Shown: positions 33,972 to 43,490, counted from the first letter of the stretch. The stretch: DNA of 64,000 nucleotides from Tissierella praeacuta_A (GCF_040396155.1 NZ_JBEBOY010000002.1:62001-126000); one strand, 5' to 3'. Notes: generated from the sequence alone by a model not told the origin. Made by a program: numbers and translations.

Positions 33972-35975
33972 TTGAGATTAAAGAGTATAAAAACAAAATT
34001 AACTTTATCATATGGAGTGCTTTTACTTGTGATTTGCATAGGTTTTGGGCTTGTATCTTATGGTAGAGCATCAAAAGCACTTTCGGAAAATATTAATGAA
34101 TCACTTTATCAAATTGCAAAAGAAGATGCTAAGTTTGTTTCTGAAGGTATGAAAGTACAGCTTAATGCACTTGAGGCATTGGCAGAAAGCCATTGGATAA
34201 AAAGTGATGAATTAACTATAGATGAAAAGTTAGAGTTATTAGATACTGAAGTAAAAAGAAGTGGACATATAGATATGAGTATAGCAGATATCAATGGTAA
34301 TGCAAAAAATACCAATGGTGTAATCTACAATATTTCAGATAGACAGTACTACATTGAGGTGTTATCAGGCGAAAGTGCAGTATCAGATCCAATTGTAAGC
34401 AGGACGGAAAATGAAGTGGTAATATGCTATGCAGTTCCTATTAGAGATGGGGATAAGATAAAAGGAGTGCTAATTGCTGATCGTGATGGAAATGTCTTAA
34501 GTGATTTTACTAGTGATATGCAATATGGTGAAAATAGTTCAGTATTTATGATAAATAAACAGGGGACATCTATAGCTGATAAAGATAGAAGTATTGTTAT
34601 GGAAATGTATAATGCTATTGAAAATGCTAAAGATAACCCTGAATTAGAAACTTTAGCTGAAATGGAGAGACGAATGATTGAAGAGGAAGCGGGAGTAGGG
34701 GAATATGTTTATAAAGGCATAACTAAATATATGGGATTCGCTCCAGTGGAAGGAACAGAATGGTTGTTAGCCATAACTGCACCAAAGTCAGAAGTTATGT
34801 CAGGAGTAAATAGTCTAGCAGTTTCTATGTTCATTGTCTCAATTATTTGTATTGCAATTGGTTTAGTTGTTACTTCATTTATAGCAATGGGTATTTCAAG
34901 CCCTGTAAGAGAGGCAGCAGATTATTTAAATATAGTAGCTACTGGAGATTTTACAGGAGTAATATCTTCAAGACTTCTTGAAATGGAAGATGAAACAGGT
35001 ACCCTTGCAAATGCAATAAATACTATGCAGCAATCCGTAAAAAATATTATTGAAGAGGTCATTAATGAATCATCTAATGTAAGTGAGATGCTTATTAATA
35101 TTGATGCAAATATGGGCGAGCTTAATAAAAGTATAGAAGAAATTTCTGCCACTACAGAAGAATTATCTGCAGGAACCGAAGAAAATGCCGCATCTACAGA
35201 AGAAATGAGTGCAACGACTACAGAGATTGAAAGAGCTATTGAATCTGCTGCATCTAAAGCACAAGAAGGTGCAATTATGGTAAATGAAATAAATAATATG
35301 AGTCAAGATATGAAACAAAAAGCAATAGCGGCAAAAGGAGATACAATTGAAGTGTATACAAAAACAAAGAGTGATTTGAGAAATGCTATTGAGCAATCAA
35401 AATCAGTTAATCAAATAAACGAACTATCTGAGGCAATTCTTGAAATAACTTCACAGACTAATTTATTGGCATTAAATGCTGCTATTGAGGCTGCTAGGGC
35501 AGGGGAGGCTGGTAAAGGCTTTGCAGTTGTTGCAGATGAAATTAGAAAACTCGCAGAAGGGTCTAAAAATATGGTTTCTAGGATACAAGAAGTAACTAAG
35601 GTGATCTTTGAAGCTGTGAATAATCTTTCATTTACTTCAGGTGAAGTTATGGAGTTTATTGATAAGAAGGTACTACAGGATTATGAGAATCTCGTTAATA
35701 CTAGTGAAGAATATAGTCAAAATTCCATAGGAATAAATGACATGGTAAATGAATTTAGTGCCACATCTGAGGAGCTTTTAGCGTCAATGCAAAATATGGT
35801 ACGAGCTATTGATGACATAGCAGTTGCCGCTAATGAAGAAGCAGAAGGGGCTACTAGCATAGCACAGGAAACATCGGTTATAACACAGATGTCAGATGAT
35901 GTAATTAAATTGGCAAAATCAGCAAAAGAAAAATCTGAATTGTTATTGAAGGCAGTTTCAAAATTTAGTATATAA
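33972..35975 (+). CDS. Methyl-accepting chemotaxis protein with dCache sensor
   Basis: The 667-residue chemoreceptor has a first membrane helix (about 9-28), an extracellular double-Cache-like sensor (about 35-275, with NISDRQYY and GVLIADRDG typical of dCache_1), a second helix (about 283-305), HAMP, and a cytoplasmic signalling domain whose conserved tip reads TNLLALNAAIEAARAGEAG (about 500-518). The start is TTG at 33972: GAGGAGGAG is seven bases upstream, and the ATG at 33967 meets a stop after one codon. dCache domains often bind amino acids. It is divergent from the XRE regulator and ends in a strong terminator. Confidence 0.93.
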   Translation: MRLKSIKTKLTLSYGVLLLVICIGFGLVSYGRASKALSENINESLYQIAKEDAKFVSEGMKVQLNALEALAESHWIKSDELTIDEKLELLDTEVKRSGHIDMSIADINGNAKNTNGVIYNISDRQYYIEVLSGESAVSDPIVSRTENEVVICYAVPIRDGDKIKGVLIADRDGNVLSDFTSDMQYGENSSVFMINKQGTSIADKDRSIVMEMYNAIENAKDNPELETLAEMERRMIEEEAGVGEYVYKGITKYMGFAPVEGTEWLLAITAPKSEVMSGVNSLAVSMFIVSIICIAIGLVVTSFIAMGISSPVREAADYLNIVATGDFTGVISSRLLEMEDETGTLANAINTMQQSVKNIIEEVINESSNVSEMLINIDANMGELNKSIEEISATTEELSAGTEENAASTEEMSATTTEIERAIESAASKAQEGAIMVNEINNMSQDMKQKAIAAKGDTIEVYTKTKSDLRNAIEQSKSVNQINELSEAILEITSQTNLLALNAAIEAARAGEAGKGFAVVADEIRKLAEGSKNMVSRIQEVTKVIFEAVNNLSFTSGEVMEFIDKKVLQDYENLVNTSEEYSQNSIGINDMVNEFSATSEELLASMQNMVRAIDDIAVAANEEAEGATSIAQETSVITQMSDDVIKLAKSAKEKSELLLKAVSKFSI

Positions 35976-36025
35976 TTAATGAATTAAGCAATAGGATATA
36001 TTTAAAAAGAATAGTAGTTATATTT

Positions 36026-36066
36026 AAACTTCCTTATGGTGATTTCACCATAAAGGAAGTTTTTTT
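36026..36066 (+). terminator. Terminator of the chemoreceptor gene
   Basis: AAACTTCCTTATGGTGA pairs with TCACCATAAAGGAAGTTT around TT, with one bulged A, followed by Ts. Confidence 0.85.
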
Positions 36067-36087
36067 ATATAAATATGAAAAGACGAC

Positions 36088-36196
36088 TGTAGTTTTTGTA
36101 CAAAACTACAAAGCTACAAAAGGATTAAATATTTTATAAGAAATTACAAATCTACAAAACAACTAAATATTTTATAAAAAAATGCAAAGCTACAAA
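36088..36196 (+). repeat. 38-bp tandem repeat with paired CTACAAA heptamers
   Basis: Three imperfect units start near 36106, 36144 and 36183. Each holds two heptamers of the form CTACAAA, 7-8 bases apart (36106 and 36114, 36144 and 36152, 36183 and 36190). Two units are joined by a TAAATATTTTATAA spacer. The array is headed by the inverted pair TGTAGTTTT (36088-36096) and AAAACTACA (36102-36110). It fills the leader region of the DUF5058 operon and looks like a cluster of binding sites. Confidence 0.65.
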
Positions 36197-36290
36197 ATCC
36201 AATATTAATATCTTAAATACTCACAAAAAAATTAGGGAGAAAATGTAGTAGTATAAAGTCACAAATAAAAATACACAGGAGGTAATAAAC

Positions 36291-36992
36291 GTGAAGGAAT
36301 ACTTAAAAGTAGCTAATGATCCAGTATTGTGGCTAATGTGTTTACCAGTAGTAACAGTAGTAGCAATTCAAGCAATTATATTTTCTAAGAAAGCATTTCA
36401 AACGGCTAGTATTGTAAAACTTACTAAAAAAGAAGCGAAGGATGCATTTAGAATAGGTGCAATATCAGCAATAGGACCTGCTGTAGCAGTATTTGTAGTA
36501 ATGCTAGGCATGATGGCTGTAGTAGGAGGACCAATGACTTGGCTAAGATTAGCTATAATTGGGGCGGCACCAACAGAATTGGCCGCATCTACTATGGGTG
36601 CAAAAGCTATGGGGGTAGAATTCGGTGGAGAAAACTATGGAGTATTAGAATATGCCAATTCTGTTTGGGCAATGACTTTAAATGGTATTGGATGGCTTTT
36701 ATTCGTTGGCTTATTTACTCATAAACTAGAGGGATTAAGACACAAAGTATCAAAGGGAGATCCAAAGCTTACGGGTGAAATAGGTGGTGCTGCAATGTTA
36801 GGAGCAATGGCATATTTAGTAGGAGGCCATTTAATAGCAGGTGGTGGAAGACTAATAGCAGCATTAGCAGCAGGAATATCAATGATAATCTTTGGGAAAT
36901 TAGCAGAAAAACATCCTAAGATTGCAGAGTATAATCTAGGATTAGCAATGGTTGTAGGAATGGTTGTCGCAGTAGCGTATGTAGGATACTAG
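36291..36992 (+). CDS. DUF5058 family membrane protein (putative transporter subunit)
   Basis: The 233-residue protein has about six hydrophobic segments, with a Gly/Ala-rich middle (IIGAAPTELAASTMGAKAMG, about 90-109) and further transporter-like glycine motifs at the end. It belongs to DUF5058, which has no known function. The start is GTG with AGGAGG eight bases upstream. It is the first gene of a five-gene run with another polytopic protein, two M20 peptidases and a PucR-type regulator, so a role in uptake of a peptide or N-acyl amino acid is a reasonable guess. Confidence 0.75.
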   Translation: MKEYLKVANDPVLWLMCLPVVTVVAIQAIIFSKKAFQTASIVKLTKKEAKDAFRIGAISAIGPAVAVFVVMLGMMAVVGGPMTWLRLAIIGAAPTELAASTMGAKAMGVEFGGENYGVLEYANSVWAMTLNGIGWLLFVGLFTHKLEGLRHKVSKGDPKLTGEIGGAAMLGAMAYLVGGHLIAGGGRLIAALAAGISMIIFGKLAEKHPKIAEYNLGLAMVVGMVVAVAYVGY

Positions 36993-37003
36993 GAGGGATA
37001 GAA

Positions 37004-37684
37004 ATGGAAAGTAATAAAAATCAAGCATACTATGAAAGTTTTACAAAACCAATAATTAAGACTGGAAAGTGGACTTTACTCCTTGCAGTAGCATTATGTT
37101 TTCTACCACCACTATATTTGTGGGTAAGATATGGGGCATTACCGCCATTTCGTGCAATAGTGACAGGATGGTTTTTAATATTTTCAATCTATGGAACTTA
37201 TTATTTTATTGAGCCTATATCATATTTCCCAATATTAGGAATGGCAGGAACATATATGTCTTTCTTAGCAGGAAATATAGGTAATATGAGGGTGCCTTGT
37301 GCAGCAGTTGCTCAAGAAGCATTAAAAGTTGAACCGGGTTCCGAAAAAGCAGAACTAGTGGCTACATTAGGAATTGCAGGTTCAATTATTACAAATTTAA
37401 TAGTGGTTACAATAGCAGCAGTTGCTGGAAATGAATTGATGAAATTATTTCCACCAGTGATACTTAAAGCTTTTGAATTTGTATTACCATCAATATTTGG
37501 AGCAATGTTTGCAATGTTTGCAGTTAAGTATCCAAAATATGGTGCATTTGCCATAGGTATAACATTATTCCTTTTAGGTGTGGTAAAGGTACTGCCAGTA
37601 TATATTTTAATTCCTTTATGTGTATTCAGTACAATAGTTTTTGCTACAACTTCATATAAAAATAAAGCAAAGAAACAACAATAA
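37004..37684 (+). CDS. Polytopic membrane protein, partner of the DUF5058 protein
   Basis: The 226-residue product has about six membrane segments and a central Gly-rich stretch, MAGTYMSFLAGNIGNMRVPC (about 81-100), that could line a substrate path. I do not recognise a characterised family. It begins 12 bases after the DUF5058 gene, with AGGAGG upstream, and is followed by the M20 peptidase genes. The equal size and segment count of the two membrane proteins suggest a two-subunit transporter. Confidence 0.65.
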   Translation: MESNKNQAYYESFTKPIIKTGKWTLLLAVALCFLPPLYLWVRYGALPPFRAIVTGWFLIFSIYGTYYFIEPISYFPILGMAGTYMSFLAGNIGNMRVPCAAVAQEALKVEPGSEKAELVATLGIAGSIITNLIVVTIAAVAGNELMKLFPPVILKAFEFVLPSIFGAMFAMFAVKYPKYGAFAIGITLFLLGVVKVLPVYILIPLCVFSTIVFATTSYKNKAKKQQ

Positions 37685-37716
37685 TAAAAAATAACAATGC
37701 ATTGGAGGGGGACGTA

Positions 37717-38892
37717 ATGAAAGATAATAGTATATTAAAACTAGTTGATAAAGATGAAACAATAGAATTGCTTCAAAAGATGATAGGCTTTAAGACAGTA
37801 AATGAGCCAGGAGACGAATTACCTCTAGCTAAGTTTATAAAAGAAAGACTAGATGATATTGGACTAGAGTCAATAGTTGATGATTTAGGAAATAACCGAG
37901 GAAATGTAATAGGAAGATTAAGAGGTACTGGTGAAAGAGAGGCATTATTGTTTAATGGACATTTAGATATTGTTCCTCCAGGAGATATTCAGTGGGATTA
38001 CGATCCATATAGTGGAGAGGTAGTAGATGGAAAAATCTATGGTAGAGGTTCTGCTGATATGAAGGGTGGATTAGCAGCAATGTTTATAGCACTAAAGGCA
38101 GTAAAAGAGGCAGGATGGAAATTAAAAGGTGATTTTATTTATTCTGCTACTGCAGGGGAAGAGATAGATAGCATAGGTGCAGTAAAATTTGTACAAGATG
38201 GTGGATTAGATGAAGTAGGGGCAATAATTATTGGGGAACCAAGTGCAGGTGAAATAAATATTGCAGAAAAAGGTGCATTTTGGGTTGAGATAACCACTTA
38301 TGGCAAGACTTCTCATGGGGCTTTTCCAGAGAAAGGCACTAATGCAGTAATTCATATGAATGCCCTATTATCTGAGTTAATAAGTTATAAGTTTAAATAT
38401 GAAGAAAATTCAACATTAGGACATCCTACAATGAATATTTCCACTATTGATGGCGGAGTAAAGACTAATGTTGTACCAGATAAATGCAGTATTACCATAG
38501 ATATGAGAACCGTACCTGGTATGGTTCATAGTGAAATTGTAAAGGATTTCGAAATGATAATTGAAAAATTATCTAAAGAAATAGATGATTTTAAAGCAGA
38601 TATTAAAATATTAAATGATAGAGCAGCTGTAGAAACTAAACCAAATCATCCATTTATTAAATTAGCTGAAGAAACTGTTAAAGAAGAGTTTGGTAAAGAA
38701 GTTAAAGCTAAGGGAGTAAATTTTTATACAGATGCCTCAATATTTTTACCAGCTAAACAAATACCTTGTATATTTTATGGACCAGGAGATTCAATCATGG
38801 CTCATCAGCCAAATGAGTATATAACAATAGATAGTCTAATGGAATCAGTTCATTTTTATATAGCTATGATAGAAAGGTATCTTGTATTATAA
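37717..38892 (+). CDS. M20 family metallopeptidase (ArgE/DapE/carboxypeptidase type)
   Basis: The 391-residue zinc hydrolase has the M20 metal and catalytic motifs NGHLDIVPPGD (about 81-91), GRGSADMKGGLAAM (about 110-123), TAGEEID, GEPSAG and a dimerisation domain with GKTSHGAFPEKG. The family removes N-acyl groups from amino acids or cleaves small peptides. ATG 37717 is chosen because GGAGGGGG precedes it. It sits after the two membrane proteins, and the next gene is a second M20 enzyme of a different subgroup. Confidence 0.88.
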   Translation: MKDNSILKLVDKDETIELLQKMIGFKTVNEPGDELPLAKFIKERLDDIGLESIVDDLGNNRGNVIGRLRGTGEREALLFNGHLDIVPPGDIQWDYDPYSGEVVDGKIYGRGSADMKGGLAAMFIALKAVKEAGWKLKGDFIYSATAGEEIDSIGAVKFVQDGGLDEVGAIIIGEPSAGEINIAEKGAFWVEITTYGKTSHGAFPEKGTNAVIHMNALLSELISYKFKYEENSTLGHPTMNISTIDGGVKTNVVPDKCSITIDMRTVPGMVHSEIVKDFEMIIEKLSKEIDDFKADIKILNDRAAVETKPNHPFIKLAEETVKEEFGKEVKAKGVNFYTDASIFLPAKQIPCIFYGPGDSIMAHQPNEYITIDSLMESVHFYIAMIERYLVL

Positions 38893-38923
38893 ATTATTAT
38901 TTATTAATATAGGGGGAATTAGA

Positions 38924-40108
38924 TTGGATATAACTAAAACTGCCAAAGAAGTAGGAAATAGTATTATAAACTGGCGAAGAGGCTTACATCAAATTCCTGA
39001 AATAGGATTCAACTTACAACAGACTTCTCAGTATGTAATCAAACAACTTGAAGAAATGGGAATTGAATACAAAAATAACGTTGGAATTTCTGGTATAGTA
39101 GGACTTATAAAGGGAGAAAAACCAGGAAAGACAATAGCATTAAGAGCTGATATGGACGCTCTTCCCATTAAAGAAGAAACAGGACTTTCATTTGCATCTA
39201 AGAATGGCAATATGCATGCTTGTGGTCATGATGCTCATACTGCAATTCTTTTAGGAGTAGCTAAAGTATTAAATGAAAACAAAGATAAGTTAAAGGGAAA
39301 TATAAAATTAATATTCCAACCTGCAGAAGAGGGACCTGGCGGAGCAAAGCCAATGATAGAAGATGGTGCTTTGGAAAATCCAAAGGTAGATGCTATTATG
39401 GGACTTCATGTAGGGAATTTAACTAGCAATAGTAAATCAGGATCCATAATGATATCTTATAATAATATGATGGCTTGTTTAGATAGGTTTAAATTAAAGT
39501 TAATAGGAAAAGGATGCCACGGTGCTTATCCTGAAACAGGAGTAGATCCAATTGCCATGGCAGGATATTTTATATCTAATGTACAATCTATAATCAGTAG
39601 GGAATTAAGTCCCACTGATCCAGCAGTTATTACTATTGGAAAGATTAACGGAGGATTTGCGTACAATATAATTCCAGATAGTGTAGAGCTAGAGGGAACC
39701 GTAAGGGCAGTAGACCAAAGCGTAAGAGAAAATATAGCTAAGAGAATAGAAGATTTCGCAAAAGGTATTTCTGAAACCATGAGAGGAACCTATGAATATG
39801 AATATATATTTGGATATCCTCCATTAGTAAATGATGAAGAATTCACTAAGAATTTTATAGAATCTGCCAAAAAAATTATTCCAGAAGAAGACATAATTGA
39901 AATGAGAAAGCCTGCAATGGGTGGAGAAGATATGGCATATTTTTTAAATGAAGTTCCGGGGACATTCTTCTTTATGAGTACTCCAGAAGCAGTTAATGGA
40001 GAATGTTATCCTCATCATAATTCTAAATTTGATATAAATGAAGAAGTACTTTGGATAGGAGCAGCATTACTTGTTCAAGGGGCTATGGATTATTTAGAGG
40101 AAAATTAA
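38924..40108 (+). CDS. M20D amidohydrolase (hippurate hydrolase/IAA-amino-acid hydrolase type)
   Basis: The 394-residue enzyme has M20D marks: RRGLHQIPEIGF (about 18-29), RADMDALPIKEETG, HACGHDAHTA (about 90-99, metal site with Cys), QPAEEGPGGA and GLHVGN. Such enzymes cleave the amide bond of N-acyl amino acids or aminoacyl conjugates. The start is TTG 38924 with GGGGGA upstream; the longer frame would overlap the previous gene and adds unrelated residues. With the first M20 enzyme it probably completes breakdown of the imported substrate. Confidence 0.88.
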   Translation: MDITKTAKEVGNSIINWRRGLHQIPEIGFNLQQTSQYVIKQLEEMGIEYKNNVGISGIVGLIKGEKPGKTIALRADMDALPIKEETGLSFASKNGNMHACGHDAHTAILLGVAKVLNENKDKLKGNIKLIFQPAEEGPGGAKPMIEDGALENPKVDAIMGLHVGNLTSNSKSGSIMISYNNMMACLDRFKLKLIGKGCHGAYPETGVDPIAMAGYFISNVQSIISRELSPTDPAVITIGKINGGFAYNIIPDSVELEGTVRAVDQSVRENIAKRIEDFAKGISETMRGTYEYEYIFGYPPLVNDEEFTKNFIESAKKIIPEEDIIEMRKPAMGGEDMAYFLNEVPGTFFFMSTPEAVNGECYPHHNSKFDINEEVLWIGAALLVQGAMDYLEEN

Positions 40109-40126
40109 ATTTATATTTAATATCTG

Positions 40127-40170
40127 ATAACTTCCTAGTTTCAAGGGTTAACCTAAAACTAGGAAGTTAT
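40127..40170 (+). terminator. Terminator of the DUF5058-M20 operon
   Basis: A 15-bp perfect stem (40127-40141 with 40156-40170) has a 14-base loop and is followed by TTATTTTTT. Confidence 0.8.
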
Positions 40171-40251
40171 TTATTTTTTGCCATTGTCGAAAAATGTCTT
40201 ACTTATGATATAATAAAGTTATAATATATTAAATAGGAGAGAGAATATAAT

Positions 40252-41892
40252 ATGGGAGTGACAATAAGAGAGGTATTAAACACAAAGTTTTTTGCAGACT
40301 ATTATTTGATTGCTGGAGAAAAAGGTTTAGATAGAGAGATACAAGCAGTATCCCTTTTTGATGCCCCAGACGGATATAAATGGGTTAAGGGTAAGGAGTT
40401 TATGCTTTCTTCTGGATATTTGTTTAAAGATAATATTTCTCTATTTAAGGAAGTGATTTTATTTTTATATAAACAAAATTCAACATGTATGGCAATAAAA
40501 AGAGATAGATATTTAAGAGAAATTCCAATGGAAATAATAGATTTATGTAATGATTTAGGATTTCCACTAATTAATGTTCCAAATAATGTACCTTGGATTG
40601 ATATAATAAATGCCGTAAACTCTATTGTTATGAATAGGTATATAACTCATATTATTGATAAAAAAAATGCTGATAAGTTGGTATTGAGAAGTGATGACTT
40701 TCATAAAAAAATTGAAAAGACAATAATATGTCTTTCAGAAGAATTAAACTGTCCATTATCTATAGTTGATATTTTGGAGAAAGAAATTTTTGATTATCCT
40801 AAGAAACAATCTTTTTTGAAAGATAATATTTCTTTTAATAAGGAAGATGATTTTTCTTTTAATTATCAGAAAGAAATATTATGTGATAAATTAAATATTT
40901 ATAGAATAACAAACATAGAAGATAAAGAGAAATGTCCATTTATAATAATGCCCATATTAATAAAAGGGGTAGCTGTATCAAAACTAATGGTATGGGAACA
41001 TAATGGAAAACTTGATTACTATGATTTGTTTGTTTTAAGACTTAGTTATACTTTACTTTTAGAAATATATGAACAAATTTATCTTATGAACTCTTTTGAG
41101 AGACGTTTTTATGATGATTTAATTAAGTCTTTAATCAATGAGGAATTGGACTCTAAACAAAGTTTAATTAAGGCAATAAACAGTATTCAAGATTTTAAGC
41201 TAAATATAGAAAATAAGTTTGTATGTATATGTATAAAACAAGACGAGAATAATCCATCATTTTATAATGATCGAGAAAAGATATCTTCTACATTCTTATT
41301 AAATCTTTCAAAGGATAAATCTATATTTGGTATATTAGATGATAATACTATAATTCTTATATATGATGTTGAAAACTATAGTAAGGATATTGTCAAAAAG
41401 GTAAAAAAGGATTTTGATGGAATATTTAAAGAGATAAAAAATAACTTCCCAGATAGAAAGATAAAATTAGGTATAGGAGATATGGTAGAAGATATTTGCG
41501 GCATAAGAAAAAGTTATGTAGGGTCTTTAAAGGCTGTAGATATTGGTTCTTATATTTACACAGATGGAGAAATGATAGCCTATGAAGATTTGGGACCATT
41601 TGGTTTATTACGCTTAGAGAGTATTCAAAGAAAAGATTTTGATAATAATTTTAGTCAGGTATATCCATTATTAAAAGAGCAAGATAGTAAGGAACTGATA
41701 TCAACATTAAAAGTTTATCTAGAAAGTGAATCAAATTGTAATATTGCTGCAAAGAAATTATTTATTCATAGTAATACAGTAAGATATAGAATTGCAAAAA
41801 TACAACAAATTTGTAATATTGATTTAGAGAATCCCATAGAAAGGTTGAAAATGGAAATTACATTGAAGTTTATCGATGTATTGGCCCATTAA
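40252..41892 (+). CDS. PucR family transcriptional regulator
   Basis: The 546-residue protein has an N-terminal PucR domain (about 5-120), a middle region (about 140-400) with GGDEF-like/CdaR-type features, and a C-terminal PucR helix-turn-helix (NCNIAAKKLFIHSNTVRYRI, about 500-519). PucR/CdaR regulators respond to purine- or amino-acid-type substrates and usually control neighbouring catabolic genes. It follows the DUF5058-M20 operon after a terminator, so it has its own promoter. The repeat array upstream of that operon is a good candidate binding region, but nothing in the sequence proves it. Confidence 0.85.
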   Translation: MGVTIREVLNTKFFADYYLIAGEKGLDREIQAVSLFDAPDGYKWVKGKEFMLSSGYLFKDNISLFKEVILFLYKQNSTCMAIKRDRYLREIPMEIIDLCNDLGFPLINVPNNVPWIDIINAVNSIVMNRYITHIIDKKNADKLVLRSDDFHKKIEKTIICLSEELNCPLSIVDILEKEIFDYPKKQSFLKDNISFNKEDDFSFNYQKEILCDKLNIYRITNIEDKEKCPFIIMPILIKGVAVSKLMVWEHNGKLDYYDLFVLRLSYTLLLEIYEQIYLMNSFERRFYDDLIKSLINEELDSKQSLIKAINSIQDFKLNIENKFVCICIKQDENNPSFYNDREKISSTFLLNLSKDKSIFGILDDNTIILIYDVENYSKDIVKKVKKDFDGIFKEIKNNFPDRKIKLGIGDMVEDICGIRKSYVGSLKAVDIGSYIYTDGEMIAYEDLGPFGLLRLESIQRKDFDNNFSQVYPLLKEQDSKELISTLKVYLESESNCNIAAKKLFIHSNTVRYRIAKIQQICNIDLENPIERLKMEITLKFIDVLAH

Positions 41893-42016
41893 AAGAATCT
41901 TGATTGGATCTTTTTATTACAATAACGTTACAATTGTTAAAATATTGTTTAACTAAAATTCACATAGGTATATAATATATATCTATTTTATATAATTCTA
42001 AAAAGGGGGTTTTGCC

Positions 42017-43462
42017 ATGCAGTATATATTTATCATAGGTGGAGTGCTAGGATTTTTAATACTCCTATTATTGTTTTGGAGGAAGGCGCCTGCAGATAAG
42101 GCAATGGTAATTACAGGTTTAAGAAAAAGGGTTTTATCAGGTAAAGGTGGATTTATGATTCCATTTTTAGAGACTTCTTGTACAATTTCCCTGGAAAACA
42201 TCAGTATGACTACTGATGTAAATGAGGCACCTTCTAAACAAGGTATATTTGTAAACATTGTAGGCACAGCCATAGTAAAGGTAAACAATGAAGATACTAG
42301 TATACTTAAAGCGGTAGAACAATTTTGTAATGGGGGAGCAAAAAACACAGTTTCAGTTATTAGCAGCATGGTAGAACAAATATTAGAAGGTAAATTAAGA
42401 GGGATAATATCAACCCTTACTGTAGAACAAATAAATGAAGATAGAGCTGCTTTTGAACAAAGAATAGAAGATGATATTAGAGAGGAATTACACTCTATGG
42501 GATTATTATTAATCTCTTATTCTATTCTTAGAATATCAACTCAAGGAGGCTATTTAGAGAATAGAGCCATACCTCAAATCGCTTCAGCAAAGGCAGATGC
42601 AGATATTGCTACTGCTGAAAGAAAAAGAGATACTGAAATACGTACTGCCAATGCAGTAAGGGAAGGTGAAAGGGCAAAGCTATTGGCTGATACAGAAATA
42701 GCAGAAAGCCAAAGAGATAAATCTATAAAAGTTGAGAGCTATAGAGCAGAGCAAGATAAGGCTAGGGCAGATGCTGACGTGGCATATAAGTTAAAAGAAA
42801 TTGAAAATGAATCTTTAGTAGCAGAACAACAGGCGGCGTTAGCTAAGAAAAATGCTACAGTAGTTGAAGAAAGACTTGTAGCTGAAGTAAAGAAACCAGC
42901 AGATGCGAAGAAATATGAAACTGAGGTAAATGCTGAGGCAGAGAAAATAAGATCCATAAAACAGGCTGAAGCGCAGGCTGAGGCAATAAGAATTAAGGCA
43001 GTGGCAGAGGCAGACGCATTAAAGATAGCAGCCATAGCAGAAGCAGAAGCAATTAAAGCAAAGGGTATAGCAGAAGCAGAAGCAATTAAAGCAAAGGGTA
43101 TAGCTGAAGCTGAGTCTAAGGATAAATTAGCAGAAGCCATGGCTAAATATGGAGATGCAGCCATAGTAGAGTTAGTAGTAGGTAAATTACCAGAAATAAT
43201 GGCAGAAGTTGCTAAGCCAATGGAACAAGTTGATAAGATAACTATAATAGATAATGGTGGTAAAGAAGGTGCGTCAAAACTTACAAAATTGGTAACTGAT
43301 GTGACAACCAACGGATTTCAAACGGTTAAAGATATAACAGGCATAGATTTAACCAGTATTATAACTTCCTTTGCTAATAAGGAAAACAATGTTTTACCAA
43401 AAGAAGAGAAAAAAGAAAATGAAGATTTAGATGAGATGGAAGAAGCACTTGCAGATAATTAA
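42017..43462 (+). CDS. Flotillin family membrane-scaffold protein
   Basis: The 481-residue protein has one N-terminal membrane anchor (about 2-21), an SPFH/PHB domain (about 25-190) and a long Ala/Glu/Lys-rich coiled coil (about 195-390) in flotillin style. A Glu-rich tail follows. Flotillins organise membrane microdomains in bacteria. GGGGGT precedes the ATG. The usual NfeD partner is not adjacent. The coiled coil holds a perfect 33-base duplication (43034-43099). A possible promoter is TTTAAC/TATAAT at about 41948-41976. Confidence 0.9.
   Translation: MQYIFIIGGVLGFLILLLLFWRKAPADKAMVITGLRKRVLSGKGGFMIPFLETSCTISLENISMTTDVNEAPSKQGIFVNIVGTAIVKVNNEDTSILKAVEQFCNGGAKNTVSVISSMVEQILEGKLRGIISTLTVEQINEDRAAFEQRIEDDIREELHSMGLLLISYSILRISTQGGYLENRAIPQIASAKADADIATAERKRDTEIRTANAVREGERAKLLADTEIAESQRDKSIKVESYRAEQDKARADADVAYKLKEIENESLVAEQQAALAKKNATVVEERLVAEVKKPADAKKYETEVNAEAEKIRSIKQAEAQAEAIRIKAVAEADALKIAAIAEAEAIKAKGIAEAEAIKAKGIAEAESKDKLAEAMAKYGDAAIVELVVGKLPEIMAEVAKPMEQVDKITIIDNGGKEGASKLTKLVTDVTTNGFQTVKDITGIDLTSIITSFANKENNVLPKEEKKENEDLDEMEEALADN
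43034..43099 (+). repeat. Perfect 33-bp tandem duplication inside the flotillin gene
   Basis: Two identical 33-base units (43034-43066, 43067-43099) each encode 11 residues, IAEAEAIKAKG. A third partial unit follows. The duplication keeps the frame and adds three heptad-like turns to the coiled coil. Confidence 0.85.
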
Positions 43463-43490
43463 ATAATATATAAATAAAAAGAATTATTTT

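Noticed and set aside
36088..36196. CRISPR-like array
   Set aside because: Repeat units are short, imperfect and AT-rich, there are no unique spacers and no cas genes.
42739..43311. Long leftward frame opposite the flotillin gene
   Set aside because: It is a shadow of the repetitive Ala/Glu-rich coiled coil and has no ribosome binding site.
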